From assembly GCA_001899585.1 (NCBI GenBank), contig MKWE01000017.1, positions 85,141-149,140 of the forward strand: DNA of 64,000 nucleotides. The letters are read 5' to 3'. This stretch comes from Rhodospirillales bacterium 70-18 (GTDB lineage: Bacteria > Pseudomonadota > Alphaproteobacteria > Acetobacterales > Acetobacteraceae). The position numbers and the translations under genes are program-made. Each line of letters begins with the position of its first letter. Within the stretch, counting starts at the first letter, position 1. Shown here piece by piece: positions 33,901-40,942 of this stretch. The notes beneath the pieces were generated by a model that had not been told where the DNA came from, made no database searches, and saw only the letters and a program-made list of their open reading frames with translations.

Positions 33901-35237
33901 TCGGTGACTATCGCCGACGGAAGCGTTGGACGGTAGCTCGGCTTCGGCGGTGCAACCGACGCCATGGCGGCCGATTGCACCAGCTTGGTAGGATGCGGCT
34001 GAGCACCCGTGATACGGATCGACTGAAGCGCATAGGGCTCGTAGATCGAGTCCGACAGGCGGCCACCCTCGGGCGGCGTCCAGTCCACGGTCTCATAGTC
34101 GAGTGGCACGCCCTCGATCTGCGCGAACCGCCGGGCGGGCCCGGCGGACGCGGCCCGGGCGATATAGCCGCGCACGGTGCGCGGCGCGGCGTCAGCCGCG
34201 ACCTTCGGCAGCGTGACGGCCATCCGCGGCGTGACATCGCGCTCGATCCAGGCGAGCAGCGTTGCGACGTCCGGCGCGACACCGGCGGACTCAGGGAAGC
34301 GAGCCGCATCCTCGGCCGGCGCCTTGTCGATGACGGTCAGGCGCGTCTCGATGGTCGTACCGTGCTTGGCATACACCGAGCCGGCGATGGCCGACGTGAA
34401 CACGACGCGGCCGCGTTCCTGCAGCCGGATGAAGCTGTCCCGCCAGGCTGGCAGCTCGGGTGAGAAGTTCGCGCCGGTGATCGCCACCAGCCGGCCGCCT
34501 GGAGCGAGCCGTGCCAGCGCCGAGGCGATGTGGCGATAGGCTGCGTCGGCCATCCGTCCGGAGACGTTCGCCAGAACCGAGAACGGCGGGTTCATGATGA
34601 CGACGCTGGGGATGGCGCTGCGATCGAGATGATCGTCGATCTGGGCGGCGTCGAAGCGCGTGACCGAAAAGTCCGGAAAGAGAGATTCGAGCAGATCGGC
34701 GCGGGTCTCGGCCAACTCGTTGAGGATGAGTTCGGAACAGACAACCTCCGCGAGGACCGCGAGCAGGCCGGTGCCGGCCGAGGGCTCCAGGACGCGGTCG
34801 GCGGGCGTGAGCGATGCGGCGGTCAATGCCGCTAGGCCGAGCGGTGTCGGCGTCGAGAACTGCTGGAAGGCTTGGGCTTCCTCGGACCGGCGCGTGTGGG
34901 TCGGCAGCAGGCCGGCGATCTTGGCCAGCGCGGCCAGCCGTGCAGCCGGAGATACGGCTTTGCGGAAAAGCGGCTTTCCGTATTTGCGCAGGAACAGGAC
35001 GGTCGCCGCCTCGCAGGCGTCGTAGGCCGTTTTCCAGTCCCAGGCGCCGCTGGCGTCGGACGCGCCGAAGGCCTGTTCCATGGCTGCTCGCAGGATCGCG
35101 GCGTCGACGGGCAGGCCCTGTTCGAGATGAGGAAGGAGATGGCCGGCCGCAGCGAGAATGGCGGCGGCCGGAGGCGCGTCGGGCGCGAGCGGAAGCGAGG
35201 CCGCCGGAGCGGCTCCCGGGATCGGGGTGTGAAGCAT
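30915..35237 (-). CDS. strawberry-notch-like helicase with N-terminal methylase domain
   Basis: 1440 residues. Residues 120-280 form an adenine-methylase-like fold (ADRVLEPSAGTGLLAVLAEV; IMNPPFS near 213). A superfamily-2-type helicase follows: LGDGTGAGKGRQSAG near 497 as the P-loop, IIFDESHAMQN near 607, and a C-terminal helicase domain (VLVFSDAGGTGRSYHADLAA, AAIQGLGRTNRTNQ). This strawberry-notch plus methylase fusion is a common large protein of alphaproteobacterial ICEs and phages. An anti-restriction or DNA-protection role is often suspected but unproven. Long ORFs on the opposite strand are shadows. Confidence 0.9.
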   Translation of the reverse strand: MLHTPIPGAAPAASLPLAPDAPPAAAILAAAGHLLPHLEQGLPVDAAILRAAMEQAFGASDASGAWDWKTAYDACEAATVLFLRKYGKPLFRKAVSPAARLAALAKIAGLLPTHTRRSEEAQAFQQFSTPTPLGLAALTAASLTPADRVLEPSAGTGLLAVLAEVVCSELILNELAETRADLLESLFPDFSVTRFDAAQIDDHLDRSAIPSVVIMNPPFSVLANVSGRMADAAYRHIASALARLAPGGRLVAITGANFSPELPAWRDSFIRLQERGRVVFTSAIAGSVYAKHGTTIETRLTVIDKAPAEDAARFPESAGVAPDVATLLAWIERDVTPRMAVTLPKVAADAAPRTVRGYIARAASAGPARRFAQIEGVPLDYETVDWTPPEGGRLSDSIYEPYALQSIRITGAQPHPTKLVQSAAMASVAPPKPSYRPTLPSAIVTDGVLSDAQLETVIYAGEAHGEYLAGAWTVDETGDLVTAAANDAPNAIRFRRGFMLGDGTGAGKGRQSAGVILDNWLQGRRKAVWISKSDKLLEDAQRDWSALGMERLLVTPLSRFPQGTAIRLNEGVLFTTYATLRSDDRGEKLSRVKQIVEWLGSDFDGVIIFDESHAMQNAGGGKGERGDVAPSQQGRAGLRLQHTLPNARIVYVSATGATTVHNLAYAQRLGLWGGDDFPFANRAEFVEAVENGGVAAMEVLARDLRSLGLYTARSLSYDGVEYELVEHQLTPEQTRIYDAYAGAFAIIHNHLDAAMQAANITGDTGTLNRQAKSAARSAFESAKQRFFGHLLTSMKTPTLIRSIEQALADGHTAVIQIVSTGEALMERRLAEIPTEEWHDVRVDITPREYVLDYLAHSFPVQLYEPFSDSEGNLSSRPVYRDGQPVESREAVARRDELIERLASLEPVPGALDQIVQRFGTDVVAEVTGRSRRVVRKGERLAVENRAASANLAEAAAFMDDQKRVLVFSDAGGTGRSYHADLAAKNQRLRIHYLLEPGWKADAAIQGLGRTNRTNQAQPPLFRPITSDVKAEKRFLSTIARRLDTLGAITRGQRQTGGQGLFRPEDNLESPYARDALRQLYLLLVRGKVEACSLDRFESATGLKLMDDNGIKDELPPITTFLNRLLALTIDLQGVLFTAFEQLLTAKVEGAIRSGVYDIGLETLQAESFVVTGSQVIHTHAGTGAETRLLTITRRERNRPTTLADALDHLSDSRARLLVNGRSGRAAVQVPAPSMMLDDGDIEHRVCLIRPMEQHYAPLRMMDESHWEQADRGAFAAAWWAELNDVPEFSDSTIHIVAGLLLPIWKRLPNESTRVYRLQTDAGERIIGRRVSPAWAASAVTTGAASLTPEQAFAALMDGTTILDLADGLQLRRARVMSAHRLELTNFTEAMRDRLRAYGLFSEIISWKLRFFVPVDAIGPGVLAKLLDTFPVVRISEREAA

Positions 35238-35462
35238 GGAGGATACCTCGAAAGAGCGGAAGACGGACGAGCCTGGCCCGGCGCTCTCTCTCGACCGGAC
35301 GGGCTCAAACCCGTCCCGGCCGACCTCTCACTCTGGCGTGGTCGGCGCCCGTTCCATCGCTCCGACTTCCGGCGGCGGCGATGGGACGCTAATCTGGGTT
35401 GGGAAAAGAAGCCGCGGCGTCCCTCTTTCGGGCTCGCCGCGCCGGCGAGGAAGACAGACAGC
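35238..35462 (-). promoter_or_regulatory. leader of strawberry-notch gene with GACGGGT/GAGAGAG boxes (family A)
   Basis: The 225-bp divergent gap holds GGACGGG (35297-35303) and its exact complement CCCGTCC (35310-35316), plus CTCTCTCTCG at 35285 and CTCTCACTCT at 35325. On the minus strand this gives the order AGAGTGAGAG, GACGGGT, GAGAGAGAG, the same as upstream of the ParB and DUF932 genes. Promoters for both divergent genes must lie here. Confidence 0.5.
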
Positions 35463-35837
35463 ATGAAGGGAAGCGCGATCGGCATCATTGCTGCAGGGTG
35501 CCTGGCAGTCGGATTCGGCGCGGGCTTCGTTCTCCGGCCGGTGATCTCGCCTGTCGCCGCTGCGCCCGTCGCGGCGTCGCCGGCGGTGGCGGCTGGCGTG
35601 GCGCCGCCGAGCGAGGACGAAGCGACAGCAGCCGTCAGGCGCTATCGTCGGTTCACGGGCACGTCCTTGGAACGTGCGACGCTGAAGCTCGGCGACTGCT
35701 CGCCGGGTGGTGTCGGCCCCGGCGTGACCTGCATGACGCAGCTCGTCATGGATCCAACGAAACCTGGTGCGGCTCCGCAGAACCGCCCGATCGGCTTCGC
35801 CCGGGTCGACGGCCAGTGGGAAGTCGCGGTCTGGTAG
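35463..35837 (+). CDS. membrane-anchored hypothetical protein
   Basis: 124 residues from ATG 35463. An N-terminal hydrophobic anchor (KGSAIGIIAAGCLAVGFGAG) is followed by a short Ala/Pro linker and a small soluble domain with two Cys (LGDCSPGGVGPGVTCMTQL) that could form a periplasmic disulfide. It ends GQWEVAVW. The function is unknown. It is divergent from the strawberry-notch gene and immediately followed by a HEPN-like frame. Confidence 0.72.
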   Translation: MKGSAIGIIAAGCLAVGFGAGFVLRPVISPVAAAPVAASPAVAAGVAPPSEDEATAAVRRYRRFTGTSLERATLKLGDCSPGGVGPGVTCMTQLVMDPTKPGAAPQNRPIGFARVDGQWEVAVW

Positions 35838-36259
35838 CGGCGCGCGACATCGACCGCCACCTCGCGGCCGTGTTCTTCGCCAATGGCGAAGGTTTCCTGC
35901 CGGGCGATGTCTCGGGTGATCGCGGCGATGCGCGCGAGATCTGCTACGCGATCGCCATTGCCACCGAGCTGGCGCTAAAGGCGTTCCTCGTCGCCCAGGG
36001 CTGGAGCGACGATCGCTGCCGCCGGGATGTTCGGCACGATCTGGAGAAGGCGCTGGCCTTTGCCAGGGCCGCAGGTCTGAAGGGTGCGCCTGGGCTGGAC
36101 GGCGCGATCGCGGTGCTGAACGCCTACTATCCGAAGCACGCGTTCGACAGGTTCGTCGTGCCGGCCGGTGACGAGGCGTTTCCGGCCAGGGCCCGCGCCA
36201 TCGTCGCGGACCTCTTCGCAAGCGTCCGCCCTCAGGTCGAGGCTTCGGGCGGACGGTAG
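35831..36259 (+). CDS. HEPN-like domain protein, start uncertain
   Basis: The frame gives about 142 residues: REICYAIAIATELALKAFLV followed by RCRRDVRHDLEKALAFARAA. This helix pattern and an Rx4H motif (Arg64 to His69, numbered from the CTG at 35831) resemble HEPN domains, many of which are RNases. No good ATG exists; CTG 35831 or GTG 35870 may start it, probably coupled to the upstream stop at 35837. The function is inferred from pattern only. Confidence 0.6.
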   Translation: MVAARDIDRHLAAVFFANGEGFLPGDVSGDRGDAREICYAIAIATELALKAFLVAQGWSDDRCRRDVRHDLEKALAFARAAGLKGAPGLDGAIAVLNAYYPKHAFDRFVVPAGDEAFPARARAIVADLFASVRPQVEASGGR

Positions 36260-36456
36260 AGCTCGAAGGGATTGCCGTCCGCCAGGTGGCCGAACGGCGT
36301 GAACACGTAGTCGCCGTCATCGCGCCCGACGGCGCAGATGACATAGCGGGTCTCGCCGGTCGCAGCCTCGGCACATTCCATCAGCGCCAGGTCGCCGCTT
36401 GTTGCGGCGCACAGCAAGGTCTGGAAGTTGGCGCGGGCATGATCGGGAATGCTCAT
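36232..36456 (-). CDS. DUF6117-like small protein
   Basis: 74 residues from ATG 36456, preceded by GGGAGGCGCG. It begins MSIPDHARANFQTLLCAA and contains ATGETRYVICAVGRDDGDY and HLADGNPFELYRPP, the small DUF6117-type protein common in these elements. Its ATG overlaps the stop of the upstream gene in one frame, while the other frame reads straight into it. It converges with the HEPN-like gene with 28 bp overlap. Confidence 0.75.
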   Translation of the reverse strand: MSIPDHARANFQTLLCAATSGDLALMECAEAATGETRYVICAVGRDDGDYVFTPFGHLADGNPFELYRPPEAST

Positions 36457-36863
36457 CGCGCCTCCCTCGGCGAGCCGATCAGCGAGCCAGCGGCCGGTGC
36501 TGATCCATTCGACCGTTTCGCCGGTCGAAAGATCGAGCAATGGGCGCCGCCGGAGAAGCCGTCGGCGACGGGGTCCGAGGCGACGTTGGCCCACTGGAGT
36601 CCCCAGCGGCCCGTCAACCCGAAGGCCTCGGCGCAGCGCGTCACGAAGATGATCGCGAGCTGCTGATCGGCGCTGCCTGGATCGCGAAGCCAGAGACGGG
36701 CCGGACCGTGCTCGGGTGTCAGCGAGACCAGGAACGGCTCGGCAGGCGGGTCTTCACGCGCGTTGTCGGCGATCAGCGTGGAGTAGATCTGGAATGCGCG
36801 CGCGGCGTTGGCGGCGGTGCCAACGTCGAGCAGGCATGAAAAGCGAGTGAGAAAGTCGGTCAT
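36453..36863 (-). pseudogene. conserved element protein with C-terminal frameshift
   Basis: From ATG 36863 (AGGAG upstream) the first 107 residues look conserved (MTDFLTRFSCLLDVGTAANA, PFLVSLTPEHGPARLWLRD, FVTRCAEAFGLTGRWGLQWA, DGFSGGAH). After GGAH the frame turns into Arg/Ser-rich sequence, while another frame carries the expected ending LDLSTGETVEWISTGRWL. A single T missing near 36541-36545 would explain it. If restored, the frame would run on into the DUF6117 gene. The function is unknown. Confidence 0.7.
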
Positions 36864-36878
36864 GGCGGGCTCCTGAAA

Positions 36879-36906
36879 CAAAAAAAGCCCGGCGCTGGGC
36901 CGGGCT
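36879..36906 (-). terminator. intrinsic terminator after the parB-like module
   Basis: On the minus strand an 8-bp stem AGCCCGGC/GCCGGGCT with a 5-nt loop is followed by seven Ts. This is a textbook Rho-independent terminator, 25 bp past the stop of the 36931-37149 gene and just before the next gene's ribosome binding site. It separates the parB-like transcript from the downstream small genes. Confidence 0.9.
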
Positions 36907-36930
36907 CGGAGGGATCGGGATATGGATCGG

Positions 36931-37149
36931 CTAGTAGCCGAACTGCCAGGACGGCCAGGCTTGGCCGTCGTCGGCGGCGCGCACCGCATCGTCGAGGTAG
37001 GCGGGATCGCCCTCGACGACGGTGGGGTCGCGCACAGGTGTTTCGTCGATGATCGTCACGCGGCCGACCAGGCCATCCTCGACCTCGACATGCACGGGAA
37101 CGAGGAACTGAAAAACGACGCGCCGGGGCGCCGGGCTGGATTGCGACAT
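36931..37149 (-). CDS. small hypothetical protein
   Basis: 72 residues from ATG 37149, with CCAACCCAAGGAG upstream. The product (VVFQFLVPVHVEVEDGLVGR, VTIIDETPVRDPTVVEGDP) looks like a small beta-rich domain ending WPSWQFGY. It lies downstream of the ParB-like gene, separated by a stable hairpin, and is followed by an intrinsic terminator. The function is unknown. Confidence 0.72.
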   Translation of the reverse strand: MSQSSPAPRRVVFQFLVPVHVEVEDGLVGRVTIIDETPVRDPTVVEGDPAYLDDAVRAADDGQAWPSWQFGY

Positions 37150-37177
37150 GGCGCAGCTCCTTGGGTTGGAGGAATGG

Positions 37178-37201
37178 GCGGAGCGACCGAAGCCGCTCCG
37201 C
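37178..37201 (-). other. intercistronic hairpin with UUCG-type loop
   Basis: GCGGAGCG (37178-37185) and its exact complement (37194-37201) flank eight bases. On the minus-strand transcript these close further with two pairs around a TTCG tetraloop, giving a very stable stem. It lies 8 bp past the ParB-like stop. It may protect the upstream mRNA end or attenuate the small gene that follows. Confidence 0.6.
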
Positions 37202-37209
37202 AGGTGCGC

Positions 37210-39333
37210 TCACTCGGCCGCAACGAGGTGGCTTTCCTCGTCTTCGGCAGAGGCCTCCTCGTCGTCGCTCGCGAGGAAATCGGGCAGCGCGGCACCTTCG
37301 TCCTCGCCGCCGATCTGGTCTTCGGCCGCTGGCGCGTGGGGGTGGTCGACCAGCCGCAGCGGTTCGGGCAGCCAGCCGGTGTTGGCTAGCAGGCGTTCCG
37401 CCTCCTTCGCCATGTCACCCTTCTTCAGGTGGTCGATGAGCTGGGAGGCCTGTTCGCCGGCGCCTTCATGGACCGCCTGGAGGATACGGGGCTTGGTGAC
37501 GCGGCCGAGATAGTTGCCGACGGTCGGGCGCCAGCCGGCGTCCACCATGTCGAGCCCTGTGGCGCGGGCGAGCCGGTCGGCCTGGCCGAGCCGCATGTCG
37601 AGGCCGTGCTGCGAGACGCCATTGCCGCCATAGGGGTTCGGCTTCTCGTAGAGCGCGTTGACGCCGTAGCTCACGCAATGCGCCAGGAGCGCCATCCGGC
37701 TCGTGTCTTCGAGGGCCGCCAGCCAGTCCCACAGCGCGTCGTCCTCGGCGGGAATGTCGCCCGCCCAGCCCTCGTGGCGCTCATGCACCGCGCGGGCCGA
37801 TGGGCTGTCCTTCAACGCGTCGTCTTGCACCGGGAAGAAGACGTGGCTGACAGAAGCCTCCATGGCGCCCTTGTACATGCGGTGCTGGAAGGCGTCGGAG
37901 ACCAGCTTGTGCAGCAGCGCGGTCATCGCGACGTGCGGGTTGTCGGCCAGCGCATTGCGCAGCGCAAGGGTGCGATGGGCCGTCAGCTCGGTGACGAGGC
38001 GGTCCGGAAGCGGCTTGATCGCATCGTCCTCGTCGTCCTCCGGCTCGGCGGGCTGGCCGCCGATGGTGATGACGGCCCGCTGCACCACGGGCTCGGTCGG
38101 ATCGGCGTCGGCCCCCACGCCGGTCTCGCCCTCCGGAGCGATCGGCGCTTCGTCCTCGCCACGGACATAGCCGCGATCGATGTCGAGGCTGCCGTCATGG
38201 GCGATGCTGATGAACACGCCGGCGCGGGCGATGTCGTCCGCCTCGAAGCGTACCGGCCGGGTCTCGAAGGCGGCTAGCGCCGTCTCGATCTCGCCGAGCC
38301 GCTGATCGACCTCGTCCGGCAGCTCGTCAGCGCCTTCATATTCGGCCTCGAGCTTCTGGTATTCGGCGTTAAGCGCCTCGATGGTGGCCTGCTCGTCGGC
38401 CGTGAGGTCGAGCAGTTCGCCCTGCAGCTCGCGCAGGCCGCGCGTGGCGTCATAGGGGAAGCTGACCGCGACCTCGATCCACTTCCAGCCCTCGATCGCG
38501 ATTGTCTCGGCGGTGACCTTCAGCTTCTCGGCCACCAGGCGGTCGAGCAAGGCGGGATCCTGAAGCCAGCCGCCATCGTCGGACTGGAAGAGATCGCGCA
38601 TGGTGACGCCGCCGGCGGCCTCGTACGCCTCGATGCCGATAAAGACCGCGCGCTTGTCGGAGGCGCGCACCGTGGTCTCCGTGAGCATGCGCCGGATCTG
38701 ATAGGGCTCCTTCGACCATGCGTCCTTGATCGCCTCCCAGACCTGTTCCTGGCGGGTGTGGTCGTTAGACACCGTGAACGCCATGAGTTGCTCCAGCGTC
38801 ATGCCGTCCTCGGCATAGACGTCGAGCAGCGCCGACGATGCAGAGGCCAGGCGCAGCCGCTGCTTCACGACCTGGGCCGGCACGAAGAAGGCGGCAGCGA
38901 TCTCCTCCTCGCTCATGCCCTTGTCGCGCATGTTCTGGAAGGCGCGGAACTGGTCGAGGGGATGGAGCGGCGCACGCTCGATGTTCTCGGCGAGGGAGAC
39001 CTCTTCGGCGAGGATGCCGCTGTCGCGCTCGCGCACGACGCAGGGAACCGGCGCGACCTTGGCGAGGCGCTTCTGCTTGACCAGCAGCTCCAGCGCCCGG
39101 AAACGGCGGCCGCCGGCCGGCACCTCGAACATGCCGGTCTCAACGCCCTCGGCGTCGACGACGGGAAAGACGCTGAGGCTCTGGATCAGGCCGCGTCGGG
39201 CGATCGAGGCCGCCAGGTCCTCGATCGAGACGCCGGCCTTCACGCGCCGGACGTTGGACTGGCTGAGCACCAGCTTGTTGAAGGGGATGTCGCGCGAGGA
39301 CGACAGGGTGATCTTTTGAGCTGCAGTAGCCAT
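37210..39333 (-). CDS. large ParB/RepB/Spo0J-family protein
   Basis: 707 residues. The ParB N-terminal (nuclease/CTPase-like) domain covers about 15-130: LVLSQSNVRRVKAGVSIEDL, LIQSLSVFPV, FEVPAGGRRFRALELL and LAENIERAPLHPLDQF (the GERR-like and ENIQR-like motifs appear as GGRR and ENIER). A KorB-type HTH region follows (about 130-200). The remaining 500 residues are acidic and Ala-rich. It is far from parA and much larger than a partition ParB, so it is probably a regulator or DNA-processing protein of the element. SD: GGAG about 10 nt before the ATG. Confidence 0.88.
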   Translation of the reverse strand: MATAAQKITLSSSRDIPFNKLVLSQSNVRRVKAGVSIEDLAASIARRGLIQSLSVFPVVDAEGVETGMFEVPAGGRRFRALELLVKQKRLAKVAPVPCVVRERDSGILAEEVSLAENIERAPLHPLDQFRAFQNMRDKGMSEEEIAAAFFVPAQVVKQRLRLASASSALLDVYAEDGMTLEQLMAFTVSNDHTRQEQVWEAIKDAWSKEPYQIRRMLTETTVRASDKRAVFIGIEAYEAAGGVTMRDLFQSDDGGWLQDPALLDRLVAEKLKVTAETIAIEGWKWIEVAVSFPYDATRGLRELQGELLDLTADEQATIEALNAEYQKLEAEYEGADELPDEVDQRLGEIETALAAFETRPVRFEADDIARAGVFISIAHDGSLDIDRGYVRGEDEAPIAPEGETGVGADADPTEPVVQRAVITIGGQPAEPEDDEDDAIKPLPDRLVTELTAHRTLALRNALADNPHVAMTALLHKLVSDAFQHRMYKGAMEASVSHVFFPVQDDALKDSPSARAVHERHEGWAGDIPAEDDALWDWLAALEDTSRMALLAHCVSYGVNALYEKPNPYGGNGVSQHGLDMRLGQADRLARATGLDMVDAGWRPTVGNYLGRVTKPRILQAVHEGAGEQASQLIDHLKKGDMAKEAERLLANTGWLPEPLRLVDHPHAPAAEDQIGGEDEGAALPDFLASDDEEASAEDEESHLVAAE

Positions 39334-39509
39334 CGGGATTTACTCCGCGACGGGCGGCCGAGAGACTCTCTCTCAACCTCCAACCCGTCACGAAGCAAAG
39401 CGCCACCCTCTTCCTCTAAAGGGGGGCAGCGCCATCGGCCGGTGAACCGAAGAGACACGGAAGCGCAAAGCCGGAGACACGAAAAACCGTATCCCCGGCG
39501 TCACGGAGA
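39334..39509 (-). promoter_or_regulatory. leader of ParB-like gene, family-A structured element
   Basis: CGCGACGGG (39346-39354) pairs with CCCGTCACG (39384-39392) with one mismatch. Between them GAGAGA/TCTCTC (39360-39374) forms an inner hairpin. CACCCTCTTCCTCT and a run of G follow at 39404-39426. In the minus-strand transcript the 3' outer arm abuts the GGAG Shine-Dalgarno of the ParB-like gene. The same layout precedes the DUF932 gene. Confidence 0.65.
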
Positions 39510-40703
39510 TCAAACCGCTCGATCGAGCAGCTTCTTGGCCTTGGCCTCCATGTCGAGGCGGGCGTCCTGATGCGGCTTGTCGCGCGCGACGGCGGTGATG
39601 CCCTGAACAAAGTCGAAGATGCTTTCCGGCGGCCGTCCTTCCTCGGCCAGCACCGTGTCGATGATTCTGCCGGTCTCGGCCTTGGAGAAGCCGCGGCGGC
39701 GCAGGAAGTCTGTGCGATCCTCGTCGCTGCGCGCCACGATCCGCTCGCGCGCCGCCCTGATGCCGTTGACGAAGGGCAACGGCGATGAGTTCGCGAAGTT
39801 CAACAGCGCCGGGGCAGCCTCATGGGCGAACCGATTGGCGGCGTATTTGGAGTGGCGGATGGTGATTTCCTCGAAATCCTCCACGCCCCACAAATTGCGG
39901 TTCTGGCAGACCGCGCGGAGATAGAAGCTCGCCATGCCGAGCGTCTTGGCGCCGACTTCGGAATTCCAGCAATAGAAGCCGCGGAAATAGAGATCTGGCG
40001 AGCCGTCCGGCAGCCGGCCGGCCTCGATCGGGTTCAGGTCATCGACGAGGAAGAGGAAGACGTCGCGGTCGGAGGCGTAGAGGGTCGTGGTGTCCTTGGT
40101 GATGTCGACGCGCGGATTATAGATGCCCGTCGACCAGTCGAGCACGCCGGGCACTTTCCAACGTGTATCGCCCGCACCGTTGCCGGCAATGCGCTGCACG
40201 GCCTCGACCAGTTCGTGATCGTAGATGCGCCCATAATCGGGCCCGGTGACAGCGCGCAGCTCGACTCGGCCGCCATCGGTTTCGAGCGTCTTGATCTGCT
40301 CGGCCCGGTTCGAGGTCAGGCCGTACTGCAGGTTGATGCCGGCGAGCGCGGCCGGAAGCTGGCGCAAATAGGCGGCTGGTGCTCCGACCAGGCTGGCGAG
40401 TTGGCCGAAGGACCAGTGCGTCGGCGCAATTGGCGTATCGGTCCCGGGAAGGATCAACGCCAGTCGCTCCGCGTCGCTTCGGTTCGCCTCCACGTGGATG
40501 AGGGCGCTCTCCACCACGCGGGTCCGGCTACGGTCGGCACGGTCGCGCACCGCTCGCGCCAGTTCGGAGAGCGAGAGGTAGCGCTCGTCGGCCGGACGCG
40601 AGAACCACTCCGACGAGACGCGGCCGACCCGCTCGCCGCGGCTAACATCCACCTTGTAGCCGCCGCTCGTATCACGGCGCGCATCGAGAACTTGCATGTT
40701 CAT
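39510..40703 (-). CDS. DUF932 protein
   Basis: 397 residues from ATG 40703 (GGAG 9 nt upstream); an ATG at 40718 lies inside the leader hairpin and has no ribosome binding site. The DUF932 pattern is clear: SRPADERYLSLSELARAVRD, PTHWSFGQLASLVGAPAAYL, RAVTGPDYGRIYDHELVEAV, then FLFLVDD and FRGFYCWNSEVGAKTLGM. It is related to phage and plasmid DUF932 (YfjQ-like) proteins of unknown activity. It marks the end of the recognisable backbone here. Confidence 0.9.
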   Translation of the reverse strand: MNMQVLDARRDTSGGYKVDVSRGERVGRVSSEWFSRPADERYLSLSELARAVRDRADRSRTRVVESALIHVEANRSDAERLALILPGTDTPIAPTHWSFGQLASLVGAPAAYLRQLPAALAGINLQYGLTSNRAEQIKTLETDGGRVELRAVTGPDYGRIYDHELVEAVQRIAGNGAGDTRWKVPGVLDWSTGIYNPRVDITKDTTTLYASDRDVFLFLVDDLNPIEAGRLPDGSPDLYFRGFYCWNSEVGAKTLGMASFYLRAVCQNRNLWGVEDFEEITIRHSKYAANRFAHEAAPALLNFANSSPLPFVNGIRAARERIVARSDEDRTDFLRRRGFSKAETGRIIDTVLAEEGRPPESIFDFVQGITAVARDKPHQDARLDMEAKAKKLLDRAV

Positions 40704-40942
40704 GGGACCAATCTCCATGACGGGCGCGGGAGCCTCTCTCCCAGCTATTCACCCGTCACGGAAACCGATCCGCACTCTCACTCTCAGGGGGCGTTGCGGG
40801 GTCTCCCCGCAGAAGGGGTCGGTCGGGACCTTGGGCTCGGCCGCAGGGGAAGGCTTTCCCCCTCGCGTCCATCCTTTGCGGACGAAGGTTTGTATCGAGG
40901 GCCGGAGAACCGTAGATCAGGCTTTCAGTAGCATCGTCTTGG
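40704..40942 (-). promoter_or_regulatory. leader of DUF932 gene, family-A structured element
   Basis: TGACGGG (40718-40724) pairs exactly with CCCGTCA (40752-40758), with an inner GGGAG/CTCCC hairpin (40728-40742), then CACTCTCACTCTCAGGGGG. In the transcript the 3' arm runs directly into the GGAG ribosome binding site. A separate perfect 7-bp hairpin lies at 40795-40811. The rest of the gap is downstream sequence of the Mrr-like gene. Confidence 0.65.

Noticed and set aside
37210-39333. ParB-like protein as the partner of parA
   Set aside because: It lies 15 kb from parA and is twice the size of partition ParBs; the small RHH protein coupled to parA is the better partner.
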